From an uncultured Oscillospiraceae bacterium (lineage in GTDB: Bacteria > Bacillota > Clostridia > Oscillospirales > Acutalibacteraceae): a stretch of DNA of 33,581 nucleotides. The notes beneath the pieces are model-generated. The model ran no database searches and was not told the origin of the DNA. It was given only the letters and a program-made list of their open reading frames with translations. This document shows, piece after piece, positions 7,094-15,828 of this stretch; position 1 is the first letter of the stretch; each line of letters opens with the position of its first letter. A program made the position numbers and the translations under genes. The stretch spans positions 1-33,581 of the forward strand of contig CATWUX010000006.1 in the NCBI GenBank assembly GCA_958354085.1, in the 5' to 3' direction.

Positions 7094-7708
7094 ATGAGAA
7101 TTATTACAATCAGCCGGGAATTCGGCAGCGGCGGGCGGGAACTTGGAAAGCGTTTGGCAGACGTCCTCGGTATCCCTTGCTATGATCATGAAATTATAGA
7201 TATGGTGGCAGAGAAATACGGTTTTGATAAAAACTATGTTTCGCATGTTTCGGAAAAAGACATTCGGGTGTTTTATCCCACAACCATAGCGCACCGCCTG
7301 ATTGCGCCGCATCCTATGACGCAGCAATCCGTATCCATCGCTGTCTCGGAACATGAACTGATTAAAGAGCTGGCACAGCAAGGTGACTGCGTGATTGTAG
7401 GACGCTGTGCAGACATTGTTTTACGCGAAATGAATCCTATGAACATCTTTGTTTACGCCGATCAGCCGTCAAAGTTGAATCGCTGCAAGAGGCGTGCCGA
7501 TGAAAACGAGCATTTCTCGGACAAAGAAATGCTGAAGAAAATGAAGCAAATTGATAAAGAGCGTGCCGCATACCGCTCACTGTTTTGCGAAGAGGATTGG
7601 GGCAGAAAAGAGTCCTATCATCTTTGTATCAATACTTCCGGCAAGGAAATCAAAGCATTGATCCCTGCCGTTGCGGACTATGTAAAACTTTGGTTCGGTC
7701 AGGAATAA
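7094..7708 (+). CDS. Cytidylate kinase-like family protein
   Basis: The protein has 204 residues. It begins MRIITISREFGSGGRELGKRLADVLGIPCYDHEII, the hallmark of the cytidylate-kinase-like family (Pfam Cytidylate_kin2). The phosphate loop is GSGGREL, with Arg where classic Walker A motifs have Lys; this is normal for the family. GDCVIVGRCADIVL and the Arg-rich lid region RCKRRADENE also fit. The ATG at 7094 has a GGAGG site (7082-7086); the frame stays open upstream to 7019 without a convincing start. It is followed within 16 bp by two MATE genes. The substrate of the family is unproven; a role in nucleotide metabolism is only inferred. Confidence 0.88.
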   Translation: MRIITISREFGSGGRELGKRLADVLGIPCYDHEIIDMVAEKYGFDKNYVSHVSEKDIRVFYPTTIAHRLIAPHPMTQQSVSIAVSEHELIKELAQQGDCVIVGRCADIVLREMNPMNIFVYADQPSKLNRCKRRADENEHFSDKEMLKKMKQIDKERAAYRSLFCEEDWGRKESYHLCINTSGKEIKALIPAVADYVKLWFGQE

Positions 7709-7724
7709 GGCGGGGTGAAATAGG

Positions 7725-9038
7725 ATGGCATCTTCAAGAAGAAAAGTAATCTTTCAAAATGTTGCACCGGCCATTTTAGCCAATGCCTGCGTGTTTCTGT
7801 TCTCGGTCGTAGATGGTATCTTTGTCGGCAACGGTGCCGGAAGTCAGGCACTCGGTGCGGTCAATTTGGCACTGCCATTTGTTTTACTCGCCCAAGCGCT
7901 GAATGCAATGGCAAGTATCGGCGGCGTTACCATTACAGCGATCCGATTCGGACGCGGTGACAAGGTAGGCGCACAGAATGCTTTTATGCACTCGTTTACC
8001 CTGAACCTGGTTGTCGGTGTTCTAATCACTCTGTTAGGTTCAGGATTAACGGGCGCTGTGTGCGATCTGCTCGGCGCTTCGGAGAGTTATTTGCCGCTTG
8101 TGCGGGAATATGTATTCTGGTATGCACTTTTTGCGATTCCCAATGCGCTGTCGCTGAACCTGCAATCCTTCTGCCGCAACGATGGTTCTCCCGGACTTGT
8201 AGCAGTCACGAATGTTGTCAGCACGGCGCTGAATATTTTTCTTGACTGGCTGTTTGTGTTTCCTTTACAGATGGGTGTTATGGGCGCAGCTGTCGCAACC
8301 GGTATTTCGCAGACCGTCGGTTTGTTGGTAGCATTAACACATTATGTGTTTAAAAAAGGTAGCCTTCGTATCAGCAGATACAAGCCGCAGATGAAGCTGT
8401 TTCGCAAAATCGCTTTCCGAGGGCTGCCCGAAGCCATCGCCCAGTTCTCCACGCCCGTCACGACCCTTTGTATGAACTACACCCTGATGGCAGCCTACGG
8501 CGATATTGGTATCAACGCATTTGCCATTATCTCTTATCTGTCCTCGTTTACCATGGCGGTATTTTTCGGTGCGTCGGAGGGTATGCAGCCCCTGTTTGGA
8601 CAGGCTTACGGTGCCAAAGAGGATGACAACCTGAAGCACTATTACCGTGCCGGTCAGTTAATCAGCGTTATAGGCAGTACCCTTTGTGTGACAATCTATG
8701 TGATTTTCCCGCACTTTCTCTGCAAGCTGTTTGGTGCGGATGCTCAAACGCTGGAATTTACGGCAACCCATATGTGGGAATACTGCTGGGGATTTATTAT
8801 CGGCAGTGTCAACAGTATGCTTTCCGCGTATTTCTACTCCACCAAGCGCTCCGGTCAGGCGATTGCTCTGAACGTCGTGCGCAGTCTTGTGATGAATTCT
8901 CTGATTATTACATTCCTGCCGAAACTGTTCGGGAGCGCTGTCGTATGGCACACCTTCGGTATCTATGAGGTGCTTGTGCTGATTGTGGCAATTGCATTGA
9001 AGAAAACCTCCGAACGCAAAGGCATTATTTACAGGTAA
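7725..9038 (+). CDS. MATE-family multidrug/cation exporter (first of a pair)
   Basis: The protein has 437 residues with about twelve hydrophobic segments in two similar halves, as in the DinF/MepA group of MATE antiporters. Family-typical pieces are VDGIFVGNGAGSQALGAVNLALPFVLL near the start and FCRNDGSPGLVAVTNVVSTALNIFLDWLFV in the middle of the first half. Members export cationic compounds in exchange for Na+ or H+. It sits 16 bp after the cytidylate-kinase-like gene and 12 bp before a second MATE gene, in one transcription unit under the terminator-ending leader. The two MATEs may act separately or as a heterodimer; the sequence does not tell. Confidence 0.92.
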   Translation: MASSRRKVIFQNVAPAILANACVFLFSVVDGIFVGNGAGSQALGAVNLALPFVLLAQALNAMASIGGVTITAIRFGRGDKVGAQNAFMHSFTLNLVVGVLITLLGSGLTGAVCDLLGASESYLPLVREYVFWYALFAIPNALSLNLQSFCRNDGSPGLVAVTNVVSTALNIFLDWLFVFPLQMGVMGAAVATGISQTVGLLVALTHYVFKKGSLRISRYKPQMKLFRKIAFRGLPEAIAQFSTPVTTLCMNYTLMAAYGDIGINAFAIISYLSSFTMAVFFGASEGMQPLFGQAYGAKEDDNLKHYYRAGQLISVIGSTLCVTIYVIFPHFLCKLFGADAQTLEFTATHMWEYCWGFIIGSVNSMLSAYFYSTKRSGQAIALNVVRSLVMNSLIITFLPKLFGSAVVWHTFGIYEVLVLIVAIALKKTSERKGIIYR

Positions 9039-9050
9039 AGGAGACCACCT

Positions 9051-10427
9051 ATGTCTGAACATGCAATGAAAAACACCGGAAGTAACGACTTCCTTACCGG
9101 GAAAATCAAACCGCTGTACTTTAGGTATCTTACTGCCGCTTTCGGCAGTGCGCTGATCTCCTCGATCTACGGCGTGGTCGATATGGCAATGGTCGGTCAG
9201 TATCAGGGACCGAACGGCACAGCGGCTTTGGCTGTTGTTAGTCCAATCTGGAATATTATATACAGCTTAGGGTTACTTATGGGGATCGGCGCTTCTGTCC
9301 TTTTCAGTACCCTGCGCGGGGAATCGGAACAAAACCGAAAAAGGTCTAACGAATATTTTACTGCCGCTTTGATCGGCACGGCGATTTTGGCGGTCATCAC
9401 TTGGATCGCCGTCATTTTCTTTGACCGCGAGCTGCTGATGCTTTTTGGTGCGGAGGAAACGCTGCTCCCGTTGGCAAGGCGTTATCTTTTTCCTGTGAAA
9501 TTTGCCGTACCGAGTTTCCTTTTGACGCAGCTTATGGCGGCGTTTTTGCGTAATGACGGCAACCCGGGACTTGCCACGAAAGCGGTTTTGTTCGGCGGCA
9601 TTTTCAATGTTTTCGGGGACTGGTTCTTCGTGTTTGCTTTGGATATGGGCGTTATGGGAGCGGGTCTTGCTACCGTTATGGGCTCCGTTTTCTCCCTGCT
9701 CATTATGCTCACGCATTTTTTCAGCAAACGGAACACCCTGCGGCTGGAAAGACCGACAAAGCTGTTTTCCATGCTGAAATCCATCAGTATAACCGGCTTT
9801 TCCACCTTCTTTATTGATGTGGCAATGGGAATCCTCACCATGCTGTTCAACCGTCAGATTCTAAAGTATCTTGGCACTGATGCGCTTTCTGTTTACGGTA
9901 TCATTATCAACATCAGCACTTTTGTCCAGTGCTGTGCTTACAGTATCGGCCAGGCGTCCCAGCCGATTATCTCCACAAACTTCGGCGCTCACCAAGGCAA
10001 ACGCATTCGTGAAATTCTGAAATATGCCCTCGCAACAGCCGCCGTTTTCGGTCTGATTTGGATAGCGCTGGCTGAATTTGCCCCCAATCTTTTTGTCCGT
10101 ATCTTTATGACGCCGACAAACAGTATCTTAAAAATAGCGCCTGCCATCATACGCAGCTACGGCATTTCCTTTTTACTGCTTCCGCTCAATATCTTTTCTA
10201 CCTACTATTTCCAAGCGCTCATGAAGCCGTCGATTTCCTTTATCGTGTCGGTGTCAAGGGGTGCGGTTATCAGCGGTATTTTGATTTATCTGCTGCCTTT
10301 GATTTGCGGGGCGGACAGCATCTGGTTTGCGATGCCCGTTACGGAACTGATCGTTGCGATTTTTGTGGCGGTAATGATGACACGCTACACGAAACGGTTA
10401 TCTGCTGAAAAGCAGAAAAAAGTTTAA
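9051..10427 (+). CDS. MATE-family multidrug/cation exporter (second of a pair)
   Basis: The protein has 458 residues with twelve predicted membrane spans. It is clearly related to the preceding gene: IYGVVDMAMVGQYQGPNGTAALAVVSPIW and FLRNDGNPGLATKAVLFGGIFNVFGDWFFVFALDMGVMGAGLATVMG match equivalent positions. The start has an AAGGAGA site 6-8 nt upstream. Its C-terminus ends in a short basic tail (TRYTKRLSAEKQKK). It shares the operon and, presumably, the leader-controlled promoter at 6820-6847. The substrate is unknown. Confidence 0.92.
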   Translation: MSEHAMKNTGSNDFLTGKIKPLYFRYLTAAFGSALISSIYGVVDMAMVGQYQGPNGTAALAVVSPIWNIIYSLGLLMGIGASVLFSTLRGESEQNRKRSNEYFTAALIGTAILAVITWIAVIFFDRELLMLFGAEETLLPLARRYLFPVKFAVPSFLLTQLMAAFLRNDGNPGLATKAVLFGGIFNVFGDWFFVFALDMGVMGAGLATVMGSVFSLLIMLTHFFSKRNTLRLERPTKLFSMLKSISITGFSTFFIDVAMGILTMLFNRQILKYLGTDALSVYGIIINISTFVQCCAYSIGQASQPIISTNFGAHQGKRIREILKYALATAAVFGLIWIALAEFAPNLFVRIFMTPTNSILKIAPAIIRSYGISFLLLPLNIFSTYYFQALMKPSISFIVSVSRGAVISGILIYLLPLICGADSIWFAMPVTELIVAIFVAVMMTRYTKRLSAEKQKKV

Positions 10428-10516
10428 TCATGCGGTTGTCAGTTTACCGTGAGTTTTTCTTGCTGTGCTATGCTGTCAGATAATTAAGGCAGTATGCATA
10501 TTAGGAGGATATAAAT

Positions 10517-11260
10517 ATGGTACTTTATTTCAGCGGAACGGGCAATTCAAGATATGTCGCAAAGAAAATCGCAGAGATTTCCGGCGATGAAATTATTTCG
10601 ATCAACCAGCGGATAAAAGAGAGTGATTACAGCCCTGTAAAGTCGGACAGCCCGCTTGTTTTCGTCGGTCCGGTTTACGCAGGCAGACTGCCTCGCGTCA
10701 TGGATGAATACATCAGCAAAGTTACTTTCGGCGGAACAAAGCAGGCGTATTTTATCGGCACCTGTGCGGCTACTCCGTGGCAGACAGTCCGTTATGTCGA
10801 AAAAATATGCGAGCAGAAGAAGTTTTCTCTGCTTGGCTTTAACTCTGTTGTAATGCCGCAAGGTTATATTGCAGGCGGAGGAACACAACCAAAAGAAAAC
10901 AACGATAAGATTCTAAAAGATGCCGAACCGAAAATCGTAAAGATTGCGGAAACGATACGGGATAGACAGATACTGCCCAAGGAACAGCCGGGTAAAGCGG
11001 TTATGTCAAAGGTTCTGAATCCGATTATGTACTCGATGATGATCAGCGCTAAAGGCTTTACCGTGACAGATAAATGTACCGGCTGCGGTAAATGCGCAGA
11101 ACGCTGCCCGCTGAATAATGTGAAGCTCGAAAACGGTAAACCATCGTGGGGCAAGAATTGCACCCATTGTATGGCCTGTATCGCAGGCTGCCCGGCAGAA
11201 GCGATTGAATACGGAAAGAAAACACAGGGTAAGCCAAGATATTATCTCGGTGAAAAATAA
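10517..11260 (+). CDS. EFR1-type flavodoxin-ferredoxin fusion protein
   Basis: The protein has 247 residues. An N-terminal flavodoxin-like domain with the FMN loop YFSGTGNSRYVAKK (residues 4-17) is fused to a C-terminal bacterial two-[4Fe-4S] ferredoxin domain with cysteines at 187, 190, 193, 197 (CTGCGKCAERCP) and 215, 218, 221, 225 (CTHCMACIAGCP). Such EFR1-family proteins move electrons between flavin and iron-sulfur carriers in anaerobes. AGGAGG (10503-10508) precedes the ATG. It is 89 bp downstream of the second MATE gene with no terminator between, so it may be read through or have its own promoter. Confidence 0.93.
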   Translation: MVLYFSGTGNSRYVAKKIAEISGDEIISINQRIKESDYSPVKSDSPLVFVGPVYAGRLPRVMDEYISKVTFGGTKQAYFIGTCAATPWQTVRYVEKICEQKKFSLLGFNSVVMPQGYIAGGGTQPKENNDKILKDAEPKIVKIAETIRDRQILPKEQPGKAVMSKVLNPIMYSMMISAKGFTVTDKCTGCGKCAERCPLNNVKLENGKPSWGKNCTHCMACIAGCPAEAIEYGKKTQGKPRYYLGEK

Positions 11261-11279
11261 ATCGTATATAAACGGCAAG

Positions 11280-11310
11280 GGGCTGTCGTGCTATAACAGT
11301 ACGACAGCCC
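11280..11310 (+). terminator. Hairpin after the EFR1 gene
   Basis: GGGCTGTCGT (11280-11289) pairs perfectly with ACGACAGCCC (11301-11310) over an 11-nt loop. Only a weak T-rich tail follows. It ends the plus-strand unit and resembles the GGGCTGTC-type terminator at 25707-25744. Confidence 0.75.
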
Positions 11311-11386
11311 TTGTCATTATCCTATTCGGTTTTCCTATTTCTCCGTTAAGAACATCACGGATACGATTCCGGATTTTTTCATTCGA
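11291..11386 (-). pseudogene. Possible remnant of a coding-sequence 3' end
   Basis: A 31-codon open stretch on the minus strand reads EKIRNRIRDVLNGEIGKPNRIMTRAV near its end and stops inside the terminator loop. It has no start codon, and a TAA lies directly before it. Its basic, well-balanced composition looks like the tail of a real protein, perhaps a recombinase or other mobile-element gene, but 31 codons cannot prove this. It lies exactly where base composition shifts. Chance is a real alternative. Confidence 0.2.
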
Positions 11387-11402
11387 TTAAGTGGATTGGG
11401 GT

Positions 11403-11702
11403 TTAATTATCTTCCAGCGCACGCTCCAGCCAAATAGAGCCGATGTCCATCGCATTATACAGCCCTTGCTTCTCACTGCGCTTAAGGATACGCTCTTTCA
11501 TGCGCAGATCCGGGTCGGTAGACATGAGCTGCACCTGCACCTTATCCGCCACCGTCATATCCCCCACGGTTTTCGTGGAAAGGATCTGCATCATAATCAC
11601 ACACTTCTCTGCCATATCACCGTAGTACAGAGTATTGCCGCTGCGCACCAGCGGCTTGCCCTTGTAGAGCAGGAAGGCACTCTTTTTCGCTTTTTCCGCC
11701 AT
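11403..11702 (-). CDS. Conserved-looking small protein of unknown function
   Basis: The protein has 99 residues. It starts with a basic stretch (MAEKAKKSAFLLYKGKPLVRSGNTLYYGD), continues with a beta-strand-like core (KCVIMMQILSTKTVGDMTVADKVQVQLMSTD) and ends with an amphipathic helix. I do not recognise a domain; there is no signal peptide or membrane span. I prefer the ATG at 11702, preceded by AAAGGA, over an in-frame ATG at 11720. It lies 63 bp after the ireB-family gene and probably shares its transcript. Base composition matches the genes to its right. Confidence 0.75.
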   Translation of the reverse strand: MAEKAKKSAFLLYKGKPLVRSGNTLYYGDMAEKCVIMMQILSTKTVGDMTVADKVQVQLMSTDPDLRMKERILKRSEKQGLYNAMDIGSIWLERALEDN

Positions 11703-11765
11703 TCTGTTCTGTCCTTTCATCGCGCTTTACCCTTCCTTATCAGAGACCGGCAAAGCTCTTTTTGG

Positions 11766-12011
11766 TTAATTGTTCAAATAGGAACGCACCAGCGCGCGCA
11801 GCAGCTCGTCACGATCCAAACGGCGGATCAGACTGCGTGCGTTGTTGTGTGTGGTAATATACGTTGGATCCTCCGAAAGAATATAGCCGACCATCTGATT
11901 GATCGGATTGTAGCCTTTCTCCTGGAGCGCGTCATATACGGCGGTAAGCACCGCTTTCATTTCCTGTTCCTTGTCGTCTCCCAACGAAAACGTCATGGTT
12001 TTGTCCAACAT
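11766..12011 (-). CDS. IreB-family regulatory phosphoprotein (UPF0297/YrzL)
   Basis: The protein has 81 residues. MLDKTMTFSLGDDKEQEMKAVLTAVYDALQEKGYNPINQMVGYILSEDPTYITTHNNARSLIRRLDRDELLRALVRSYL matches the whole length of this small, highly conserved Firmicutes family (YrzL of Bacillus, IreB of Enterococcus). In Enterococcus IreB is a substrate of the Ser/Thr kinase IreK and tunes cell-wall stress resistance. The TMTF region holds the likely phosphorylated Thr residues. The ATG at 12011 is favoured by GGAGG 8 nt upstream; an ATG at 12032 in the same frame lacks this spacing. In many relatives ireB neighbours alaS and ruvX; here it follows pheT. Confidence 0.9.
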   Translation of the reverse strand: MLDKTMTFSLGDDKEQEMKAVLTAVYDALQEKGYNPINQMVGYILSEDPTYITTHNNARSLIRRLDRDELLRALVRSYLNN

Positions 12012-12052
12012 CACGCCGACCTCCGTTCCCATAGCAAATACTCTATACTCTT

Positions 12053-12081
12053 ATTATACGGCATTTGAAACCAGATTACAA
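12053..12081 (-). promoter_or_regulatory. Sigma-A promoter of the ireB-family gene
   Basis: On the minus strand, TTGTAA (12081-12076) and a consensus TATAAT (12058-12053) are 17 bp apart. This gives the small-gene pair its own transcription start near 12047, independent of pheST. Confidence 0.75.
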
Positions 12082-12086
12082 GAGAA

Positions 12087-14477
12087 TTATGAGCGCAAAA
12101 TGCAACCTTTTTCCTTAAGATTTTTGAAAATCTTGGTAAGCGCAGGATCAATTTCCGCATCCGTCAGCGTACCGTCCGCCGAACGGAACATCAGGCTGTA
12201 TGCCACACTTTTCTGGCCGTCGGCGATTTGCGCGCCCTGATAGACGTCGAACAGCTCGACGCTTTCCAGATAACGGCCGCCCGCCGCGCGGATGGTACGT
12301 TCGATCTCCGCAACCGGCAAGGAGGCGTCGCACAGCAGCGCCACATCGCGCTCCACCGCCGGGAAACGCGGCAGCGGCTTATACAAAACCCGCTGATCGG
12401 CCGCCGCATACAGCGGACGCAGCAGCAGCTCCGCCACATAAACACGCGTATCCATATCGTATTTCGCGGCAACATCCGGATGCAGCTCGCCCAGCGTCGC
12501 GATCGCTTCGCCGTTCACCAGCGCATTTGCCTGCCGGCCCGGATGCAGATAGACCTCCTGCGCCGCGGCATAATCCGCTTTCACACCGAAGCGTTCAAAC
12601 ACGCTGTCCAATATGCCCTTCAGCGTGAAGAAATCTTCGTCAGCGCCGTATAATCCGAGGCACAGCACCGGCTCCTCGTCCGGCTGCTCTGTAATCGGCA
12701 GCGCTTTCGGCAGGAAGACTTTGCTAACCTCAAAAAAGCGCGCCGCTGAGATCTTACGATTAAAATTCGTGGACAGCACCGTCAGCATACTGGTCACCAG
12801 CTGCGTGCGCAGGGTGGAATATTCCTCGCCCAACGGATTGCGCAGAGAAATCGCCTGACGGCGTACATCGTCCGCCGCCAATCCTAAGATGTCCACCGCT
12901 TTGCTGCTGATGAAGGAATAGGTGGTGATCTCCCGCATTGCATGGGCGATCAGCCGCGCTTTCAGCTGATCGTTGTGCACGCGCTCCGGCAACCGTTTTC
13001 CGCGCACGATTTCGCCGGTCATCGGCGTAGCCACGATATGATCGTACCCATACACCCGCATGATCTCCTCGGCGAGATCGGCGCGTCCCTCGATATCGTC
13101 GCGGAACGAGGGAACCGTACAGGTGAGAGTATTGCCGGAAAGCGTTGTGCGGATACACAGGCTGTTGAGAATCTCCACCATCGTTTCCGTCGGGACGGAT
13201 ACGCCCAACAGCGCGTTGATGCTGTCCGCCGTCACATGCAGCACACGATCCTCCGGCAGCGCCTCATAACAGTCGATCGAACCGTCGATAATGTCGCCGG
13301 CATCCAGCTCATCGATCAACTGCAATGCACGCTCCATCGCGTATTGCACGTTGTGAATGTCCACGCCCTTTTCAAAACGGGCGCTGGATTCGGTGCGCAT
13401 ACCAAGCGAACGCGCTGTACGGCGCACACTGTCGCGGCGGAATTTGGCACATTCCAGGAACAGATCGACGGTATCCTCTTTGATGCCGCTACCCAAACCG
13501 CCCATAATACCGGCAAGGCAGGACGGTTTTTCCGCGTCCGCAATCACCAGCATCTCCGGAGAAAGCGCGTGCGTTTTGTTATCCAGCGTGGTAATGGTCT
13601 CCCCTGCCGCCGCATGGCGTACCCGAATCTGCGCGCCGGTCACGTCCCGCAGATCAAACGCGTGCATCGGCTGCCCGGTTTCCAGCATAACATAGTTGGT
13701 AATATCCACAATGTTGCTGATCGGACGCATTCCGGCCGCTTTCAGGCATTGCTTCATCCACTCCGGCGACTCTTTTACGCGGACGTTTTTCACAACGCGC
13801 CCCAGATACCGCGGGCAAAGATCGTAATCCTCCACCGTCACCGCAATATGCTCCCGAACATCGCCGCCCTTGGTATGATAAACCGGCTTGGGCATACGGA
13901 ACGGCTGCCCAAGCGCCACCGCTACCTCGCGGGCAACGCCCAGCACGCTTTGGCAGTCGGGACGGTTAGCGGTAATTTTGAAGTCGATGATATAGTCGTT
14001 GAGATGCAGTACCTCACGCATATCGGTGCCGGGCGTGAGCCCCTCCGGCAGGATCAGGATACCGTAAACCTCCGCGCCGGGGAAATCGCTTTCCTTCAGG
14101 CACAGCTCCTCGCCAGAGCACAACATCCCGTTGGACGCCACGCCGCGCAGCTTTCCCTTTTTAATGTGCATCCCATTGGGCAGCAGCGAATCGTGCAGCG
14201 ACGCCGGTACCAGCGCGCCTTCAAACACGTTGGTCGCGCCGGTCACGATCTGTACCGGTTCCTGCGCGCCGATATCGATCTGACAAATTTGCAGCTTATC
14301 TGCGTCCGGATGTTTTTCGAGTTTGACGATGCGGCCAACCACCACGTTGCGCATGGTCGCGGACAAATCGACGATTTCCTCCACCTCGAAACCGCTCATC
14401 ACCATTTTATCGCAAAGCTCTTGCACGGGGACCGTAATGTCCACATACTGCTTCAGCCAGCTTAAAGAAATTTTCAT
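12087..14477 (-). CDS. pheT: Phenylalanyl-tRNA synthetase beta subunit
   Basis: The protein has 796 residues, the usual bacterial length. Domains in order are: the N-terminal MKISLSWLKQYVDI, an OB-fold tRNA-binding domain (about 40-150; VVVGRIVKLEKHPDADKLQICQIDIG), B3/B4 editing region (about 210-390; GLGSGIKEDTVDLFLECAKFRRDSVRRTARSLGMRTESSARFEKGVD), B5, the catalytic-like core, and the C-terminal anticodon-binding FDX-ACB domain (PLPRFPAVERDVALLCD to the end). It forms the alpha2-beta2 enzyme with PheS, encoded 15 bp upstream, and is controlled with it by the Phe T-box leader. No defects are seen. Confidence 0.98.
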   Translation of the reverse strand: MKISLSWLKQYVDITVPVQELCDKMVMSGFEVEEIVDLSATMRNVVVGRIVKLEKHPDADKLQICQIDIGAQEPVQIVTGATNVFEGALVPASLHDSLLPNGMHIKKGKLRGVASNGMLCSGEELCLKESDFPGAEVYGILILPEGLTPGTDMREVLHLNDYIIDFKITANRPDCQSVLGVAREVAVALGQPFRMPKPVYHTKGGDVREHIAVTVEDYDLCPRYLGRVVKNVRVKESPEWMKQCLKAAGMRPISNIVDITNYVMLETGQPMHAFDLRDVTGAQIRVRHAAAGETITTLDNKTHALSPEMLVIADAEKPSCLAGIMGGLGSGIKEDTVDLFLECAKFRRDSVRRTARSLGMRTESSARFEKGVDIHNVQYAMERALQLIDELDAGDIIDGSIDCYEALPEDRVLHVTADSINALLGVSVPTETMVEILNSLCIRTTLSGNTLTCTVPSFRDDIEGRADLAEEIMRVYGYDHIVATPMTGEIVRGKRLPERVHNDQLKARLIAHAMREITTYSFISSKAVDILGLAADDVRRQAISLRNPLGEEYSTLRTQLVTSMLTVLSTNFNRKISAARFFEVSKVFLPKALPITEQPDEEPVLCLGLYGADEDFFTLKGILDSVFERFGVKADYAAAQEVYLHPGRQANALVNGEAIATLGELHPDVAAKYDMDTRVYVAELLLRPLYAAADQRVLYKPLPRFPAVERDVALLCDASLPVAEIERTIRAAGGRYLESVELFDVYQGAQIADGQKSVAYSLMFRSADGTLTDAEIDPALTKIFKNLKEKGCILRS

Positions 14478-14492
14478 TGTGGCTCCCTCCCC

Positions 14493-15515
14493 TTACTGAA
14501 ACTGTTCCAGAAACCGCTGATCGTTTTCGAACAGCAGCCGAATATCGCTGATTTTATAACGTGTTGTGGTCAGGCGATCCAGCCCGATTCCAAAAGCAAA
14601 ACCGGAATACTCCTCCGGATCAATCCCACAGCCCGCCAGGACACGCGGATGCACCATACCGGCGCCGAGGATCTCGATCCAGCCGCTGCCCTTGCACACA
14701 CGGCAGCCCTTACCGCCGCATTCGGAGCAGGACACATCAACCTCCACGCTCGGCTCGGTGAACGGGAAGAAGGACGGACGGAACTTGACCTTGGTTTCCG
14801 GCCCATAGATCTCGTGAGCAAACTGCTCCAGCACGCCCTTTAGATCACACATCGTAATGCCCTTATCCACGACCAAGCCCTCCACCTGATGGAACACAGG
14901 CGAGTGCGTCGCATCCACTTCATCCGCGCGGAAAACGCGGCCCGGGCAGATGATGCGGATCGGCGGTTTGCGATGCTCCATGGTGCGGATCTGCGCCGCC
15001 GAGGTCTGGGTGCGCAGCAGCAGGTTGTCGCTCAGATAGAACGTATCCTGCATATCCCGCGCCGGATGGTCAGCAGGGACATTCAGCGCTTCAAAGTTGT
15101 AATAATCGGTCTCGATTTCCGGGCCGTCTACCACGTCAAAGCCCATAGACTGGAAGATATCGATCAGATCCTCCAGTACAATATTCAGCGGATGCAGACC
15201 GCCGCTTTTCACTTTTTTCCCCGGCATCGTCACATCCAGCTTTTCCGCCAGCAGCCGCTCCTGCTTGAGCGCCTCTTGAACCGCCGTCTCGCGTGCGGAC
15301 AACGCGGCCTCCAGCTCCGCGCGCAGCTGGTTGACCAACTGTCCGACGCGGGGACGTTCCTCTGCGGGCAGGCTGCCCATGCCGCGCAGCAGCTCGGTCA
15401 GCGACCCTTTTTTCCCCATGACACGGACGCGGAATTCCTCCAGCGCCTTGGGTTCCCGAAGATTTTCCAGTTCCTGCAATGCCTGCTTGCGCAGCGCATC
15501 CAGTTTTTCTTGCAT
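14493..15515 (-). CDS. pheS: Phenylalanyl-tRNA synthetase alpha subunit
   Basis: The protein has 340 residues and is the catalytic subunit of the alpha2-beta2 enzyme that charges tRNA-Phe. It has an N-terminal coiled coil (about 1-90), class II motif 2 (IRIICPGRVFRADEVDATHSPVFHQVEGL) and motif 3 (GFAFGIGLDRLTTTRYKISDIRLLFENDQRFLEQF). The insertion with a paired-Cys cluster (CSECGGKGCRVCKGSGWIEILGAGMVHPRVL) is typical of Firmicutes PheS. I place the start at 15515 because AAAGGA is 8 nt upstream and MQEKLDALRKQAL aligns with other PheS starts; an ATG at 15524 abuts the ribosome binding site. pheT follows 15 bp later. Confidence 0.97.
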   Translation of the reverse strand: MQEKLDALRKQALQELENLREPKALEEFRVRVMGKKGSLTELLRGMGSLPAEERPRVGQLVNQLRAELEAALSARETAVQEALKQERLLAEKLDVTMPGKKVKSGGLHPLNIVLEDLIDIFQSMGFDVVDGPEIETDYYNFEALNVPADHPARDMQDTFYLSDNLLLRTQTSAAQIRTMEHRKPPIRIICPGRVFRADEVDATHSPVFHQVEGLVVDKGITMCDLKGVLEQFAHEIYGPETKVKFRPSFFPFTEPSVEVDVSCSECGGKGCRVCKGSGWIEILGAGMVHPRVLAGCGIDPEEYSGFAFGIGLDRLTTTRYKISDIRLLFENDQRFLEQFQ

Positions 15516-15576
15516 ACGATTCATCCTTTCTGTTCTCGTCTGTTCTCGTGACTGCGCAGTTTTGGGAAGGGCAAAA

Positions 15577-15822
15577 CAAAAAGTCTCCGCCCCTCAGACA
15601 AGGGACGAAGACTGCAATTCTCCGTGGTACCACCCTAATTTTTGCATGAAGCAAACACTCCAGCGACCGATAACGGGGTCTGCCGTCGAGACCTACTGTA
15701 TGGTTCAGCCTCGCCGCTCCGGAGTGAACTTCTGCACCTTTGTCTGCGAGCCGCTTTCAGCCGGCGGCGGCTCTCTCTGTAAGCAGAAAACCGATGCATA
15801 CTCTCTCCATCTGTGCGTTATT
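15577..15822 (-). promoter_or_regulatory. T-box leader (Phe, UUC specifier) of pheST
   Basis: The conserved T-box AGGGTGGTACCACGG lies at 15637-15623 (minus strand). The specifier loop of Stem I can be placed: 5' side GGAG-AGAGUA-UGC and 3' side GCA-GAAGUUCA-CUCC, giving a UUC (Phe) codon at 15728-15726 followed by the expected purine. The terminator pairs 15612-15601 with 15594-15583 over a 6-nt loop and runs into TTTTT (15582-15578). Uncharged tRNA-Phe should stabilise the antiterminator and allow pheST expression. The leader fills the gap between pheS and the helicase gene. Confidence 0.95.
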
Positions 15823-15828
15823 TCTTAT

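Noticed and set aside
11391..12068. Plus-strand 225-codon frame over the ireB-family and small unknown genes
   Set aside because: It is antisense to the highly conserved IreB family and the neighbouring gene with good start signals.
12942..14465. Long 507-codon open frame on the plus strand
   Set aside because: It lies wholly antisense to pheT, has His/Arg-rich composition typical of a shadow frame in GC-rich DNA, and shows no domain.
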